A stretch of 64,000 bases of DNA from NCBI GenBank assembly GCA_003223215.1, contig QHYH01000110.1:1-64000 (forward strand). The letters are read 5' to 3'. Positions 1 through 8,581 of the stretch are shown piece after piece. Source of the DNA: Acidobacteriota bacterium (GTDB taxonomy: Bacteria; Acidobacteriota; Terriglobia; Acidiferrales; UBA7541). The translations under genes and the position numbers were made by a program. The notes under the pieces were generated by a model. The model did not search any database. It was not told the DNA's origin and was given only the letters and a program-made list of their open reading frames with translations. The stretch's first letter is position 1; each line of letters begins with the position of its first letter.

Positions 1-77
1 GAATCAGTAACTTAGCGCAAAATCAAGCACTTATCCGGGTTCAAGGGGGGTCAAAAAATCTAAAAAATCTGGCTTCG

Positions 78-137
78 CAGGTACAATCGCAGGTACAAAT
101 CACAGGTACAAAAGGTACAAATCGCAGGTACAAACGG
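78..137. repeat. Short degenerate direct repeats with core AGGTACAA
   Basis: The stretch carries five imperfect copies of a unit whose core is AGGTACAA, most in the longer form GCAGGTACAAATC, spaced 10 to 15 bases apart. It lies downstream of the MazF-like gene on the minus strand and does not overlap a plausible gene. The window starts only 77 bases to the left, so its full extent cannot be judged. The copies are seen directly; any role (microsatellite, recombination debris, binding array) is unknown. Confidence 0.7.
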
Positions 138-212
138 GGAGAGAAATGCCTGCTCCGCACGCCTATTTAGAGCCCGCGACACGATACGGGACCCCCGGCC
201 CCGCCGTTATCG

Positions 213-656
213 TTATTTAAGACCAAGTACCATAGAAACCTTCTCCGCGATCTCAGCCCACTCCGACGAATCTAGCAGCAACCCGGCTGCGTATTGCCCA
301 CAACGCCCTCGATCAACATAACGGACTTGCTCACAAAGTGCGAGGGCGCCATCACCTTTGATTTCCAATCGCACCCAATATGGTTGTATGACTTCAAACC
401 GTCTCGTACCGTCCGATTTGAATTCGCTTGTGGTTGGAATCACTACGAGTCCACGATTTTGGGTGTCATTAAAAACCTGATTAGACGATAGGACGATGCA
501 CAGATGCGCTCCCGCTTGTTCGACACCGGGGCGCATTCTCTGCTTCCCATCAGTGACTTCGCCAATATTCTGTGTAGGCAGATTAACCCAATAGATACCA
601 CCCCGCAAATATCTGTCAGGCTTTGCGGGTGGTTTCTTGTTTCTTCCGGTACTCAT
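213..656 (-). CDS. MazF/PemK-like type II toxin (putative endoribonuclease)
   Basis: The 147-residue product resembles MazF/PemK toxins, which cleave mRNA and are held inactive by a partner antitoxin. Near the N-terminus it has RGGIYWVNLP, matching the family's opening strand (R-G-D/E-I-Y-W-V-D/N-L). This is followed by an RPGVEQAG-like stretch, then CIVLSSNQVFN and VVIPTTS, the usual beta-barrel core. The ORF track extends the frame 52 codons upstream, but I prefer the ATG at 656 because homology begins just after it and the upstream residues look like non-coding translation. No classical antitoxin is obvious immediately upstream; a 67-codon overlapping frame (616-819) is the only candidate. 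The protein is somewhat longer than the usual 110-120 residues, mainly because of a basic N-terminal tail. Confidence 0.75.
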   Translation of the reverse strand: MSTGRNKKPPAKPDRYLRGGIYWVNLPTQNIGEVTDGKQRMRPGVEQAGAHLCIVLSSNQVFNDTQNRGLVVIPTTSEFKSDGTRRFEVIQPYWVRLEIKGDGALALCEQVRYVDRGRCGQYAAGLLLDSSEWAEIAEKVSMVLGLK

Positions 657-913
657 CTTCCGATGCCTTCCGGCACTCGTCGGCAAACAGTGCATTCGCA
701 ACGAACTTCGATAAAAATGAACTGCGGTCCAATCCTTCGAGTTGCGCTCCAGTGCAAGCGCAGACTGGCCCATGCCCGCAGCATCCCAATGCACCCGCCA
801 GATCAATCCCACACTTCATTGCTAACAGGCGCGAGCCAGACAGCCCAGGTCGGCTGCCAAGAAGGGGCCACCAGTGCTGGTTCCTATCCTGTGTAGTACA
901 CTCGTTCGGTTCC

Positions 914-1537
914 ATGTTCTGTCCCCAATGCAAAGCTGAGTATCGCCCCGGTTTCACTCGTTGTTCTGATTGTGAAGTGGACCTGGTTGAGCATCTTGCG
1001 GAATCAAATGATTCCACGGTTTCGTCATCGGGGGCGACGAAGCGAGTTTGGTTGTGTGATGACCAAGAGTCGTGCGTGGATGTGTGCTCAGGGTTGAAGG
1101 CAGCCGGAATTCCGTTCAGAGTGGCTCAACGCAGGAAGCAGGTTTTCTGGCGCGTGGATGAGCACTATGAGGTTTGGGTGCCGGCGGCGTTTTATGACAG
1201 AGCCAAAATAATCGCCGAGAAGGGGTGCTTCGATTTCTCGGACAGCGATGAAGACCAGAGGATTATGGAATTGCCAGACGCGGATACAAGCGCTGTTAAG
1301 CGCGAGGTCAGGGATTGGGGTTGGCGACCAGAAGACGCGACAGTGGAGGTTTGGTCTGGGGGAACGGAGTTGAAGGGCGTAGCCTGGATGGTCGAAGCAT
1401 CGCTACATGAACATGGGATTCGTACTCACGCTGACGTAACTCAAGAAGGATTCCAGAGAATCTTCGTTCGGCCTGAGGATGAGCACGAAGCTCGCGAGAT
1501 TATGCATGAAATTAAGAACGGGACCCCGCCGACGTAG
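914..1537 (+). CDS. Zinc-ribbon protein with two DUF2007-like (putative signal-transducing) domains
   Basis: The 207-residue protein opens with a zinc ribbon, CPQC followed by CSDC about 15 residues later. Two regions then resemble DUF2007-type alpha/beta domains: KRVWLCDDQESC through VWVPAAFYDRAKIIAE (about 50-115), and VEVWSGGTELKGVAWMVEA through RIFVRPEDEHEAREIM (about 145-200). Such proteins are small cytoplasmic factors of unknown biochemical role. The track starts the frame at 623, but the ATG at 914 directly precedes the zinc ribbon and the upstream part overlaps the divergent toxin region. It appears to be a single-gene unit, divergent from the MazF-like gene. Confidence 0.75.
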   Translation: MFCPQCKAEYRPGFTRCSDCEVDLVEHLAESNDSTVSSSGATKRVWLCDDQESCVDVCSGLKAAGIPFRVAQRRKQVFWRVDEHYEVWVPAAFYDRAKIIAEKGCFDFSDSDEDQRIMELPDADTSAVKREVRDWGWRPEDATVEVWSGGTELKGVAWMVEASLHEHGIRTHADVTQEGFQRIFVRPEDEHEAREIMHEIKNGTPPT

Positions 1538-1567
1538 AGCAGGTTGCTCGATAAGAAGCAGCTTATT

Positions 1568-2117
1568 CTAATTTGGACCGCGGTCGTAATGAGCGTTTCT
1601 AGATTTGCGTGCCCACAAAGCACCAAGGGAGTAAGCCACCGACGTGTAGAACTTCTCTGTGAAAGTGAGTTGGTCATAGCACCGATCATCGGCTCGGCAT
1701 CCCCAGCCGAAGTAGTGTGACAGTGGACCGGTATCGGCTGCCGAGTATGACCAAGGGCTAAAGGTCGGAATCGCAAAGCATCGAACGATGCTCCCAACGA
1801 AGGTAGAGTTTCCATCCGAAGTATGCTCCGACAGCTGCCTGAACTGGAAAGAAAGGTGTGTTCGTCAGTACAACGTGCATGGCGCGCATTAAGGCAGAAT
1901 GCGCCCATGCTTCACTCACGGCACCAACCGTAGTTGTCAGTAGAAATGCTCCTAGAACCACCAGCCACGTTACACCCTCTGTTCCTATGATTTGGTGCAT
2001 CACAAAAAGCAGTACCGTTCTCACAAAGCAGCTGGTGCCTCTTATGTTATTGGCTCTCATTCGCAATGTTTTCAATGCAACGAGTAGCGCCAGTGTAAAG
2101 CTCAAAAAATCCGACAA
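1568..2117 (-). pseudogene. Frameshifted hypothetical membrane protein
   Basis: The first frame (1758-2117) encodes two to three hydrophobic segments and ends at HRSMLCDSDL-stop. Shifting frame at about position 1770 reveals a protein-like continuation to a stop at 1568, with FAIPTFSPWSY, SHYFGWGCRADDRCYDQL and FYTSVAYSLGALWARK. This reads as the conserved tail of the same protein rather than random translation. I therefore call one gene broken by a small indel, possibly with a short deletion where more membrane residues would be expected. The proposed TTG start at 2117 has a poorly placed ribosome site, so the true start is uncertain. Function is unknown. A sequencing error is an alternative to real decay. 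Confidence 0.6.
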
Positions 2118-2203
2118 CTCCCGTTAGTTTCGGAGTGTTCTTCGCCCCTTTGATATTCGGTATGACCGGCTTGTTGTTGCCAGGATACTGGGCCGGGTGA
2201 TAT

Positions 2204-2330
2204 TTCACCGGCAAAGAACGCGACTCCGAATCCGGCTTAGAACGCTATCGATCCCAATGGTCTCGACTGCGTCTACTTGAACGAGGGTGAGAACAGCACC
2301 ACCTACTTCGTTCACACCGACCACCTCGGC
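2204..2330 (+). pseudogene. Relic of an RHS/YD-repeat protein gene, segments out of order
   Basis: Two signature stretches of RHS-repeat proteins are visible. FTGKERDSESGL is encoded from 2204 in one frame and YFVHTDHLG ends near 2330 in another. In intact RHS proteins the HTDHLG segment comes first and the GKERD segment follows before the variable C-terminal toxin tip; here the order is reversed and the frames differ. The fragment runs directly into the truncated RND permease reading frame. I infer rearranged debris of an RHS element. No RHS core or toxin tip remains nearby. Confidence 0.6.
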
Positions 2331-4400
2331 CGCCGTTTTCCTTTCCATTCCGCTTTCTGCCTTGGCTGCGTTTCTGGCCTTGGGCGGAAGTGGCGGCAGC
2401 GTCAACACCATGGTGCTCGGCGGACTCGCGCTGGCCTTCTCCCGGTTGATCGACAACTCCGTCATCGTTCTCGAAAACATTTTTCGCCATCTGGAATTGG
2501 GCGAAGCGCCCGAAGCCGCCGCGGAACGCGGCGGCCGGGAAGTGGGGCTCGCCGTCCTGGCCGCCACGCTCACCACCTCGGTCGTATTTTTCCCCGTGGT
2601 ATTTCTCTACGGTGTCAGCCGCTTTCTTTTCGTGGCTCTGGCCCTCGCGGTGGTTCTTTCGCTTTTTGCTTCTTACTTCGTGGCCATGACCGTGGTCCCG
2701 CTTTTCTGCGCGAAATTAATCAAGCAACGCCAGGCCGACGAAGAATTGGGCGATACCTTCACTTGGCGCTGGGACGGCATCGGCCAAATGTTTAATTTCT
2801 ATTTCAAAAAAGTGCTCGAAGAGTATGACCGCACCCTAGCCGCCGCGCTCAGGAGGCCTGCCGCCACCACCGTGGCCCTTGCGGGAATTTCCCTGTTGTC
2901 TCTCGGACTCTATCCTTTTCTTGGCGTCTCCTTCTTCCCGCGCACCGACCCGGGCCAATTCGTCATCAATTTGAAAGCACCCTCAGGAACGCGCGTCGAA
3001 CTGACCGAAGACTACGTCAAGAAAGTGGAACAAATCATCCGCGGTGTCGTCCCTCCGAGCGAATTGCAAATCATCGTCTCGAACATCGGCATCACCACCG
3101 ATTTCTCCGCCATCTATACTCCAAACTCCGCGCCGCACACCGCCTTCGTTCAGGTCAGCCTGAAAGAAAACCACAAAGTCGGCAGCTATGAATACATGCG
3201 CCGGGTCCGCGAGCAGTTGAGCGAGAAACTCCCGCAGCTCAGCACTTACTTTCAATCCGGCGGCTTGGTCGACGCGGTGATCAATCTTGGTCTGCCCGCG
3301 CCAATCGACATTCAGGTCAGCGGCAACAACCTCGACGCGGTCTACAACACCGCTACGAAGCTTGCTCAACCCGTGCGCCAGCTCCAAGACGTAAACGACG
3401 TGCTGATTCCCCAGGACATCGACTACCCGGCCCTCGAACTCGACGTTGACCGGGAGAAAGCGGGCCTCCTCGGTCTTTCGCAGAAGGAAATCGTCGACAA
3501 CGTCGTCACCGCTCTCACTTCGAACGGCATGATCGCGCCGAATTATTGGATCGATCCCAAGAGCGGGAATCCCTATATGCTCACCGTGCAATACCCTGAA
3601 GACGCTGTCAAAACCGTGACGGACCTCAAGCAAATTCCTTTGCGCGGAGTGAAAAGTTCCGAGCCGACCTTTCTCGACACCGTCGTCAAAGTCAAAACCA
3701 TTCCTTCGCCAACCGAAGTCGACCACTATCAATTATTCCGCGTTGTCGACGTCTATGTTTCTCCAAAAAAGGAGGACCTGCGGACGGTCACGAATCAAGT
3801 GGATGACATCATCAAGAAAACGCAGATTCCCGAAGGCGTCCGCGTGAACCTTCGTGGCTCGGTCGAGGCATGCGTTCTTCTTTCCGCAGTTTCGGCGTCG
3901 GCCTCATTTTGTCGGTCGTCCTCGTCTACTTGATTCTCGTCGCGCAATTTGCCTCCTGGGAGGATCCCTTCATCATTCTTCTCGCTATTCCTCCAGGACT
4001 CGCCGGCGTGCTCTTGTTCCTGCTCGCCACCGGCACCACCTTGAACGTCATGTCCTTGATGGGCGTGGTCATGATGGTGGGCATCGTCGTTTCGAACAGC
4101 ATTTTGATCGTCGAATTTGCGCGTCACTTGCACCATGACGGCAAGCCCGTGCAAGAAGCGGTTTCGCTGGCCTCGCGAATGCGTCTTCGCCCCATCTTGA
4201 TGACTTCGCTGGCCACGGTTCTCGGCATGATCCCCATGGCCATCGGCGCCGAGCCCGGCAGCGAACAGTACGCGCCTCTCGCCCGCGCCATCATCGGCGG
4301 CTTATTGGTCTCCGTGGTAATCACGGTCTACCTCGTGCCCGCCGTCTATCTCATCGTGCACGGTAAAGGAGAGCAGCAGGCACAGGGGGTTCCGTCGTGA
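2329..4400 (+). pseudogene. RND (HAE1/AcrB-type) efflux permease, N-terminally truncated and frameshifted
   Basis: About 690 residues of an inner-membrane proton-driven drug/metabolite exporter survive; intact members have about 1,050. The N-terminal third (TM1, first periplasmic lobe, TM2-3) is absent and the frame emerges directly from RHS debris. Retained parts include the TM4 region (LIDNSVIVLENI), the second periplasmic domain with FFPRTDPGQF, and the TM8-12 half with VVSNSILIVEFARHL. At 3869/3870 the frame breaks: SVEA in the first frame should continue as MRSSFRSFG in the second, consistent with one missing base. The 3' end overlaps the TolC-like gene by four bases, as in an intact efflux operon. 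It is almost certainly non-functional. Confidence 0.85.
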
Positions 4401-5734
4401 GGCGTCGAACGGTTTGCCTCTCGCTCCTGGTTGCCCTCACCTGCGGCTTGGCAAACGCCCAGGCCCCGGCAGGCTCAGCAAAATCGCAACCCTCTAGCCA
4501 AACCTCAACCTCCCCTACGCCCCTGACCCTGGCCGAGGCCGAAGCGATCGCCCTCAAGAACAATCCGCAGATCACCGTCGGAAGACTGCGTGCGCTTGCT
4601 GCCGAGCAATACGTCCGTGAAACCCGCTCGGCACTCTTGCCCAATGCCTATCTGAGCCTCACCGCTGTGGATGCGAATCCCGGGAGCCGTATCGCCGCCG
4701 GCTTTTTGAATAATCCCATCCTTTTCCCGCGCGCGGCCGGCGGCGCCAGCGTCAACCAACTCGTCACCGACTTCGGCCGCTCGAGTAATCTGCTTTCCAG
4801 TTCTGAATTCAGCGCCAAAGCCGAAGATCAAAATGCGGCGGCCACACGCGCGGACATCCTCTTGGCCGTGGATCAAGCCTTTTACAATTCGCTCGACACG
4901 CAGGCTCTGGTCCACGTTGCCGAAGAAACGGTCGAAGCCCGGCAAACGCTCGTTGATAAGGTGCAGGCTTTGACTTCCGCGAAACTCAAGTCCGAGCTCG
5001 ATCTCAGCTTCTCCAAAGTCGAGTTGGCGCGCTCCAAACTTCTTTTGCTGGAAGCCCGCAACAACTATCAGGCCGCGCTTGCCGGCCTTTCCGCGGTTCT
5101 CGGCTATCCCACGGAGCAGAATTTCCAGCTGGTCGAAGAAACCAGTCCACTCACGCCCCCGGCCAGCGACGTCCAGCCGCTCATTCAGCAAGCTCTCGAG
5201 CAGCGTCCGGAAATCCAAGCATTGCAATTCGAGGTCGCGTCCGCACAAAAATTCGGCAACGCCGAGCACGACCTCTGGCGGCCCTCGGTGAGCGCCCTCG
5301 GCGTCGTTGGCGAAGCTCCCGTGCGTGACGAGCACATTCCCAACTGGTATGGTGCGGTCGGCGTCAATATCAACATCCCGGTCTTCAACGGTTTCCTGTA
5401 CAACGCCCGCGCCAAGGCCGCTGATCTCCAAACCGAGGCTGACCGCCAGCGGCTCCGCGATCTCGAAAACACCACTTCTCGCGACGTCCGAGTCTCCTGG
5501 CAGGACACCAATCGCGCTTACGAACGCCTTTCTGTCACCCAGCAGCTCCGCCAGCAGGCCGACCTTGCTCTAGATCTGGCACAGGCCCGCTACACCCTCG
5601 GCCTCGGCTCCATCGTGGAATTCACCCAGGCCGAGCTCCAAAAAACCGAGGCGGACATCGCGGACACCGATGCGACCTACCAATACCGCTTGACCCAGCT
5701 GGCCCTGGCCTTTACCATTGCGGCGCCGAAGTAG
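4397..5734 (+). CDS. TolC-family outer-membrane efflux protein
   Basis: The 445-residue protein has a cleavable signal peptide (SLLVALTCGLANAQA) followed by two repeats of the outer-membrane efflux protein (OEP) domain. LTLAEAEAIALKNNPQI opens the first repeat and a mirrored helical half follows from about residue 240 (QPLIQQALEQRPEIQAL). It ends with the ARYTLGLGSIVEFTQAELQ segment typical of the last helices. Such proteins trimerise into the outer-membrane duct of tripartite exporters. The GTG start overlaps the stop of the broken RND permease. With the local permease and fusion protein both damaged, this duct may be orphaned or serve another pump. Confidence 0.88.
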   Translation: MRRRTVCLSLLVALTCGLANAQAPAGSAKSQPSSQTSTSPTPLTLAEAEAIALKNNPQITVGRLRALAAEQYVRETRSALLPNAYLSLTAVDANPGSRIAAGFLNNPILFPRAAGGASVNQLVTDFGRSSNLLSSSEFSAKAEDQNAAATRADILLAVDQAFYNSLDTQALVHVAEETVEARQTLVDKVQALTSAKLKSELDLSFSKVELARSKLLLLEARNNYQAALAGLSAVLGYPTEQNFQLVEETSPLTPPASDVQPLIQQALEQRPEIQALQFEVASAQKFGNAEHDLWRPSVSALGVVGEAPVRDEHIPNWYGAVGVNINIPVFNGFLYNARAKAADLQTEADRQRLRDLENTTSRDVRVSWQDTNRAYERLSVTQQLRQQADLALDLAQARYTLGLGSIVEFTQAELQKTEADIADTDATYQYRLTQLALAFTIAAPK

Positions 5735-6034
5735 GCCTAGGCCCGAGGGCCCGGGAACAAACGCAAGGTTGTTTAGGGAGTTGCGGATGGCTCGGTTTGT
5801 TACAACTGACGCACGGCTGCTTCCGCTCGTTTTGGCGCCCGCCCGTTGTTATTGATCCTCTAACAATCCGTAACTTCTTATGCGTCAATGACTTGCTGTG
5901 AATTGCCCTTCTTTGTTACAGGATATTCACAATCAGTTGACGCAATTGTAAGACGGGCTCTTTACCTTTTGCCGCTGGGTTCTAGGTGCATTATCCCCTA
6001 GCCACTTCGATTCTTGCTCGAAAAGAGAGACGAA
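5735..6034. other. Intergenic region with a repeated TTTGTTACA / TGACGCA module
   Basis: This 300-base gap upstream of the porin gene has no convincing ORF. TTTGTTACA occurs at 5796 and 5912, each followed downstream by TGACGCA (5807 and 5938), and the inverse TGCGTCA lies at 5881. The second copy also supplies a TTGACG that could be a -35 element, but no good -10 follows at standard spacing. A regulator array controlling the porin is possible but unproven. GC-rich palindromic bases just after the tolC-like stop (around 5735-5755) lack a T-run. Confidence 0.35.
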
Positions 6035-7828
6035 ATGAAAAAACTAGCAGCATTCGCACTATTCCTGTTCCTTACTACGGGTTTGGCCCTTGCGGATACA
6101 CCGAAGGAGGCCGACGCCAAGGCGGCCAAAACGGCCGAGCCCGCTAAGCCCAAAGCGGCCAAGGAAACGGTGAAATCCGACTCGAGGCTCGCCGCCGAGA
6201 TTGAGGAACTCCGCCAAGCCATTCAGTCACAGCAAGAGCAACTCGAGCTCTTGAAGGGAGAGCTTGCCAAGCGCGACCGCCAGATCGACGAGGCCCGTGA
6301 GGCTGCGGCCGCCGCCAACGCCCGCGCCGCCGAAGCCAACACCAAGGCTGCCGAAGCGGCCAACTCCTCCGCAGAAGTGAAAACCGCAGCGGTCACACTG
6401 CCGACTCCGGTCAGCGACTTGAAGGCCAGCAATGAGGGTCTGAAAACCGCCGTTTCCGCAGAATCGGCGCAAACCCGCGGTGCCGGAGCCGAAACCTCTC
6501 CGCTGCAGTTGCACATCGGCGATGCTTCCATCACGCCAATAGGATTCGCGGACTTCACTGGCGTATGGCGCAGCAGAGATGGGGGAAGCGGAATCGGAAC
6601 AAACTTTGCCGGCATCCCTTACGGTGGCAGCAATGTCTTTCAGACGAACCTGAACGAGTTCCGTTTCAGCATGCAGAACTCGCGCATCGGCTTCCGCGTA
6701 GATGCCGACGTAAAGGGTTCTCATGTGCTTGGTTATATGGAAGCGGACTTCCTCGGCAACAATCCTGGGAACGTCGCCGTGAGCAGTAACAGCAACACTC
6801 TTCGCTCCAGGTTGTACTGGGTTGACCTCCGTAAGGGCGCTTGGGAGGTGCTGGGCGGTCAGACCTGGACTCTGGCGACGCCTAATCGCTCCGGTGTCTC
6901 GCCGCTGCCAGGGGACATCTTCTTCTCTAACAACATGGACGTGAACTATCAGCTCGGAATGGTTTGGGGGCGCATTCCGGAGTTCCGCCTGGCCTACCAT
7001 TTCCCCGAGGATAAGGCCGCCTTTGCTGTCGCGCTCGACTCGCCTGATCAATATATGGGCGGTACGAACGGCTCCGCGGCAATTACCCTCCCGGCGTGCT
7101 GCGCCAATTACGCGGGTGGGCAGCTGGACAATGGGACGACCACTCTGAATCCCCCAAACATCGCCCCAGACGTAATCGCCAAGTTCGTTGTCGATCCCTC
7201 CAAGCGGCTCCACGGCGAGATTGGCGGAATTGTGCGATTCTTTCAGGTCTACAATCAGACCACGGCAACACACTTCTCGAGCACCGGCGGCGGAGGCTTT
7301 GTGAACCTCGACGTGGGAGTAGCCGGCGGCCTACGCTTGCTCACCCACAATTTCTGGAGCGATGGAGGCGGGAGGTACATCTTCGGGCAGGCCCCGGACG
7401 TGATCGCACGCGCCGACGGCAGCTTGTCTCCCGTCCACGTCGGCTCGACGGTGGATGGCTTCGAGTTTACACACCGGAACACCATCCTGTCCGGGTACTA
7501 CGGTTTGGTTTACATTCCACGCAACGTGGCGATCGACGCCAACGGGACGACTCACATCGGCTGGGGCTTTAGCGGGTCTCCTTCGACGCCGTCTGCAACT
7601 TCTTCCGGCCACAATCGCAGCATCCAGGAGGGCACATTTGCGTTTAGTCAGAACTTTTGGAAGGATCCCAGGTACGGTGGTCTGACTTTTATCGGCCAAT
7701 ACTCGTACCTGACACGTAATCCGTGGTCTGTAGCCACCGGGCAACCCAAGAACGCCCACGCAAGTATGGTCTGGGTGGACCTCCGTTATACCCTTCCTGG
7801 CTCTGCACCGACGCTTGGCAAACCCTAG
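6035..7828 (+). CDS. Outer-membrane porin with N-terminal coiled coil (DcaP-like architecture)
   Basis: The ATG at 6035 (preceded by AGAGAGACGAA) starts a 597-residue protein; the track's TTG at 6014 is less likely. It has a signal peptide (MKKLAAFALFLFLTTGLALA), a Lys/Ala-rich linker and a coiled coil at about 50-120 (IEELRQAIQSQQEQLELLKGEL). A long beta-rich region with alternating aromatic and polar residues then runs to an aromatic terminus (MVWVDLRYTL). This resembles trimeric porins in which the coiled coil sits in the periplasm, such as DcaP-type channels. Substrate cannot be read from the sequence. It appears to be a single-gene unit behind a 300-base upstream region. Confidence 0.7.
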   Translation: MKKLAAFALFLFLTTGLALADTPKEADAKAAKTAEPAKPKAAKETVKSDSRLAAEIEELRQAIQSQQEQLELLKGELAKRDRQIDEAREAAAAANARAAEANTKAAEAANSSAEVKTAAVTLPTPVSDLKASNEGLKTAVSAESAQTRGAGAETSPLQLHIGDASITPIGFADFTGVWRSRDGGSGIGTNFAGIPYGGSNVFQTNLNEFRFSMQNSRIGFRVDADVKGSHVLGYMEADFLGNNPGNVAVSSNSNTLRSRLYWVDLRKGAWEVLGGQTWTLATPNRSGVSPLPGDIFFSNNMDVNYQLGMVWGRIPEFRLAYHFPEDKAAFAVALDSPDQYMGGTNGSAAITLPACCANYAGGQLDNGTTTLNPPNIAPDVIAKFVVDPSKRLHGEIGGIVRFFQVYNQTTATHFSSTGGGGFVNLDVGVAGGLRLLTHNFWSDGGGRYIFGQAPDVIARADGSLSPVHVGSTVDGFEFTHRNTILSGYYGLVYIPRNVAIDANGTTHIGWGFSGSPSTPSATSSGHNRSIQEGTFAFSQNFWKDPRYGGLTFIGQYSYLTRNPWSVATGQPKNAHASMVWVDLRYTLPGSAPTLGKP

Positions 7829-8018
7829 CCATCAGCGGTAGATGGGCCGGCTTAGGCGGTTTATGCTCCCCAGACGAAACAGCAATTTCGCCCCGGGCCG
7901 CTACATCAGGGCAGCTCGGGGCTTCTTGCTTGCCGTCTCGAAGTCGGGACGGAAGCGATGCGTGGGCGACAGTAGGAGTGGGTCGTCCTCGATGGATCGC
8001 ACCATTATTTTGAGCTAA

Positions 8019-8510
8019 TCACTTGGGGGAGAGCTCGGTTCCCGGCCGAAGTTGCTCCGTCCCGCGAGTCAAAACTTCGTCTCCCTCGTCCAAATCACCA
8101 AACTCCTCAATCCAATTACCCGTAGTGACTCCTGTTTTCACGTCCACCCACTCTGCACGGCGGTTGTGGATTCGAACAATAAACGTGCGTTCAAGGTTGC
8201 TCGTCACGGCCGAAACGGGGACAAACAGAGTTGGGTAGGTCCGCCGCACCGGCCACTCCACTTCGCAAAACGTGCCTGGGACCAACTCGGCATGAGGGTC
8301 GGCCACGTCCAATTCCACTGACATCGTTCGCGTCTTGATATCCACTTCATGCGCAATTCTCGCGATCGGTGCATGAAATAACCTTCCGGGGAACGCCGGC
8401 ACGGTGAAATCCACTTGGGTGCCTTCAGGAACTCCCGCCACGTCATTTTCCGGGACGGGCACGACCAAACGATGTCGGCGAAGCGTCTCGATGCGCACGA
8501 TCGGCGTCAC
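8019..8510 (-). pseudogene. C-terminal fragment of an RND membrane-fusion (HlyD/AcrA-type) protein
   Basis: About 163 residues match the C-terminal half of periplasmic adaptor proteins: a beta-barrel segment (RLVVPVPENDVAGVPEG, FTVPAFPG, KTRTMSVELDV) and a membrane-proximal segment (PGTFCEVEWPV, LFVPVSAV). Intact adaptors have roughly 350-400 residues with lipoyl and coiled-coil domains before this, and those are absent. Upstream codons in frame add only a few family-like residues (GLLGGAG). The fragment lies 3.6 kb from the damaged RND permease on the opposite strand. Together they look like pieces of one scrambled efflux operon, though they could come from different systems. Confidence 0.75.
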
Positions 8511-8581
8511 AATACCCGCACCCCCCAGCAGGCCAGACCAACGCCGTCTACTTCTTCGGATGTCAAGGAGTTAGCTTTAAT

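Noticed and set aside
78-137. CRISPR array
   Set aside because: Units are about 8-13 bases, spaced irregularly with no unique spacers of 30 bases and no cas genes.
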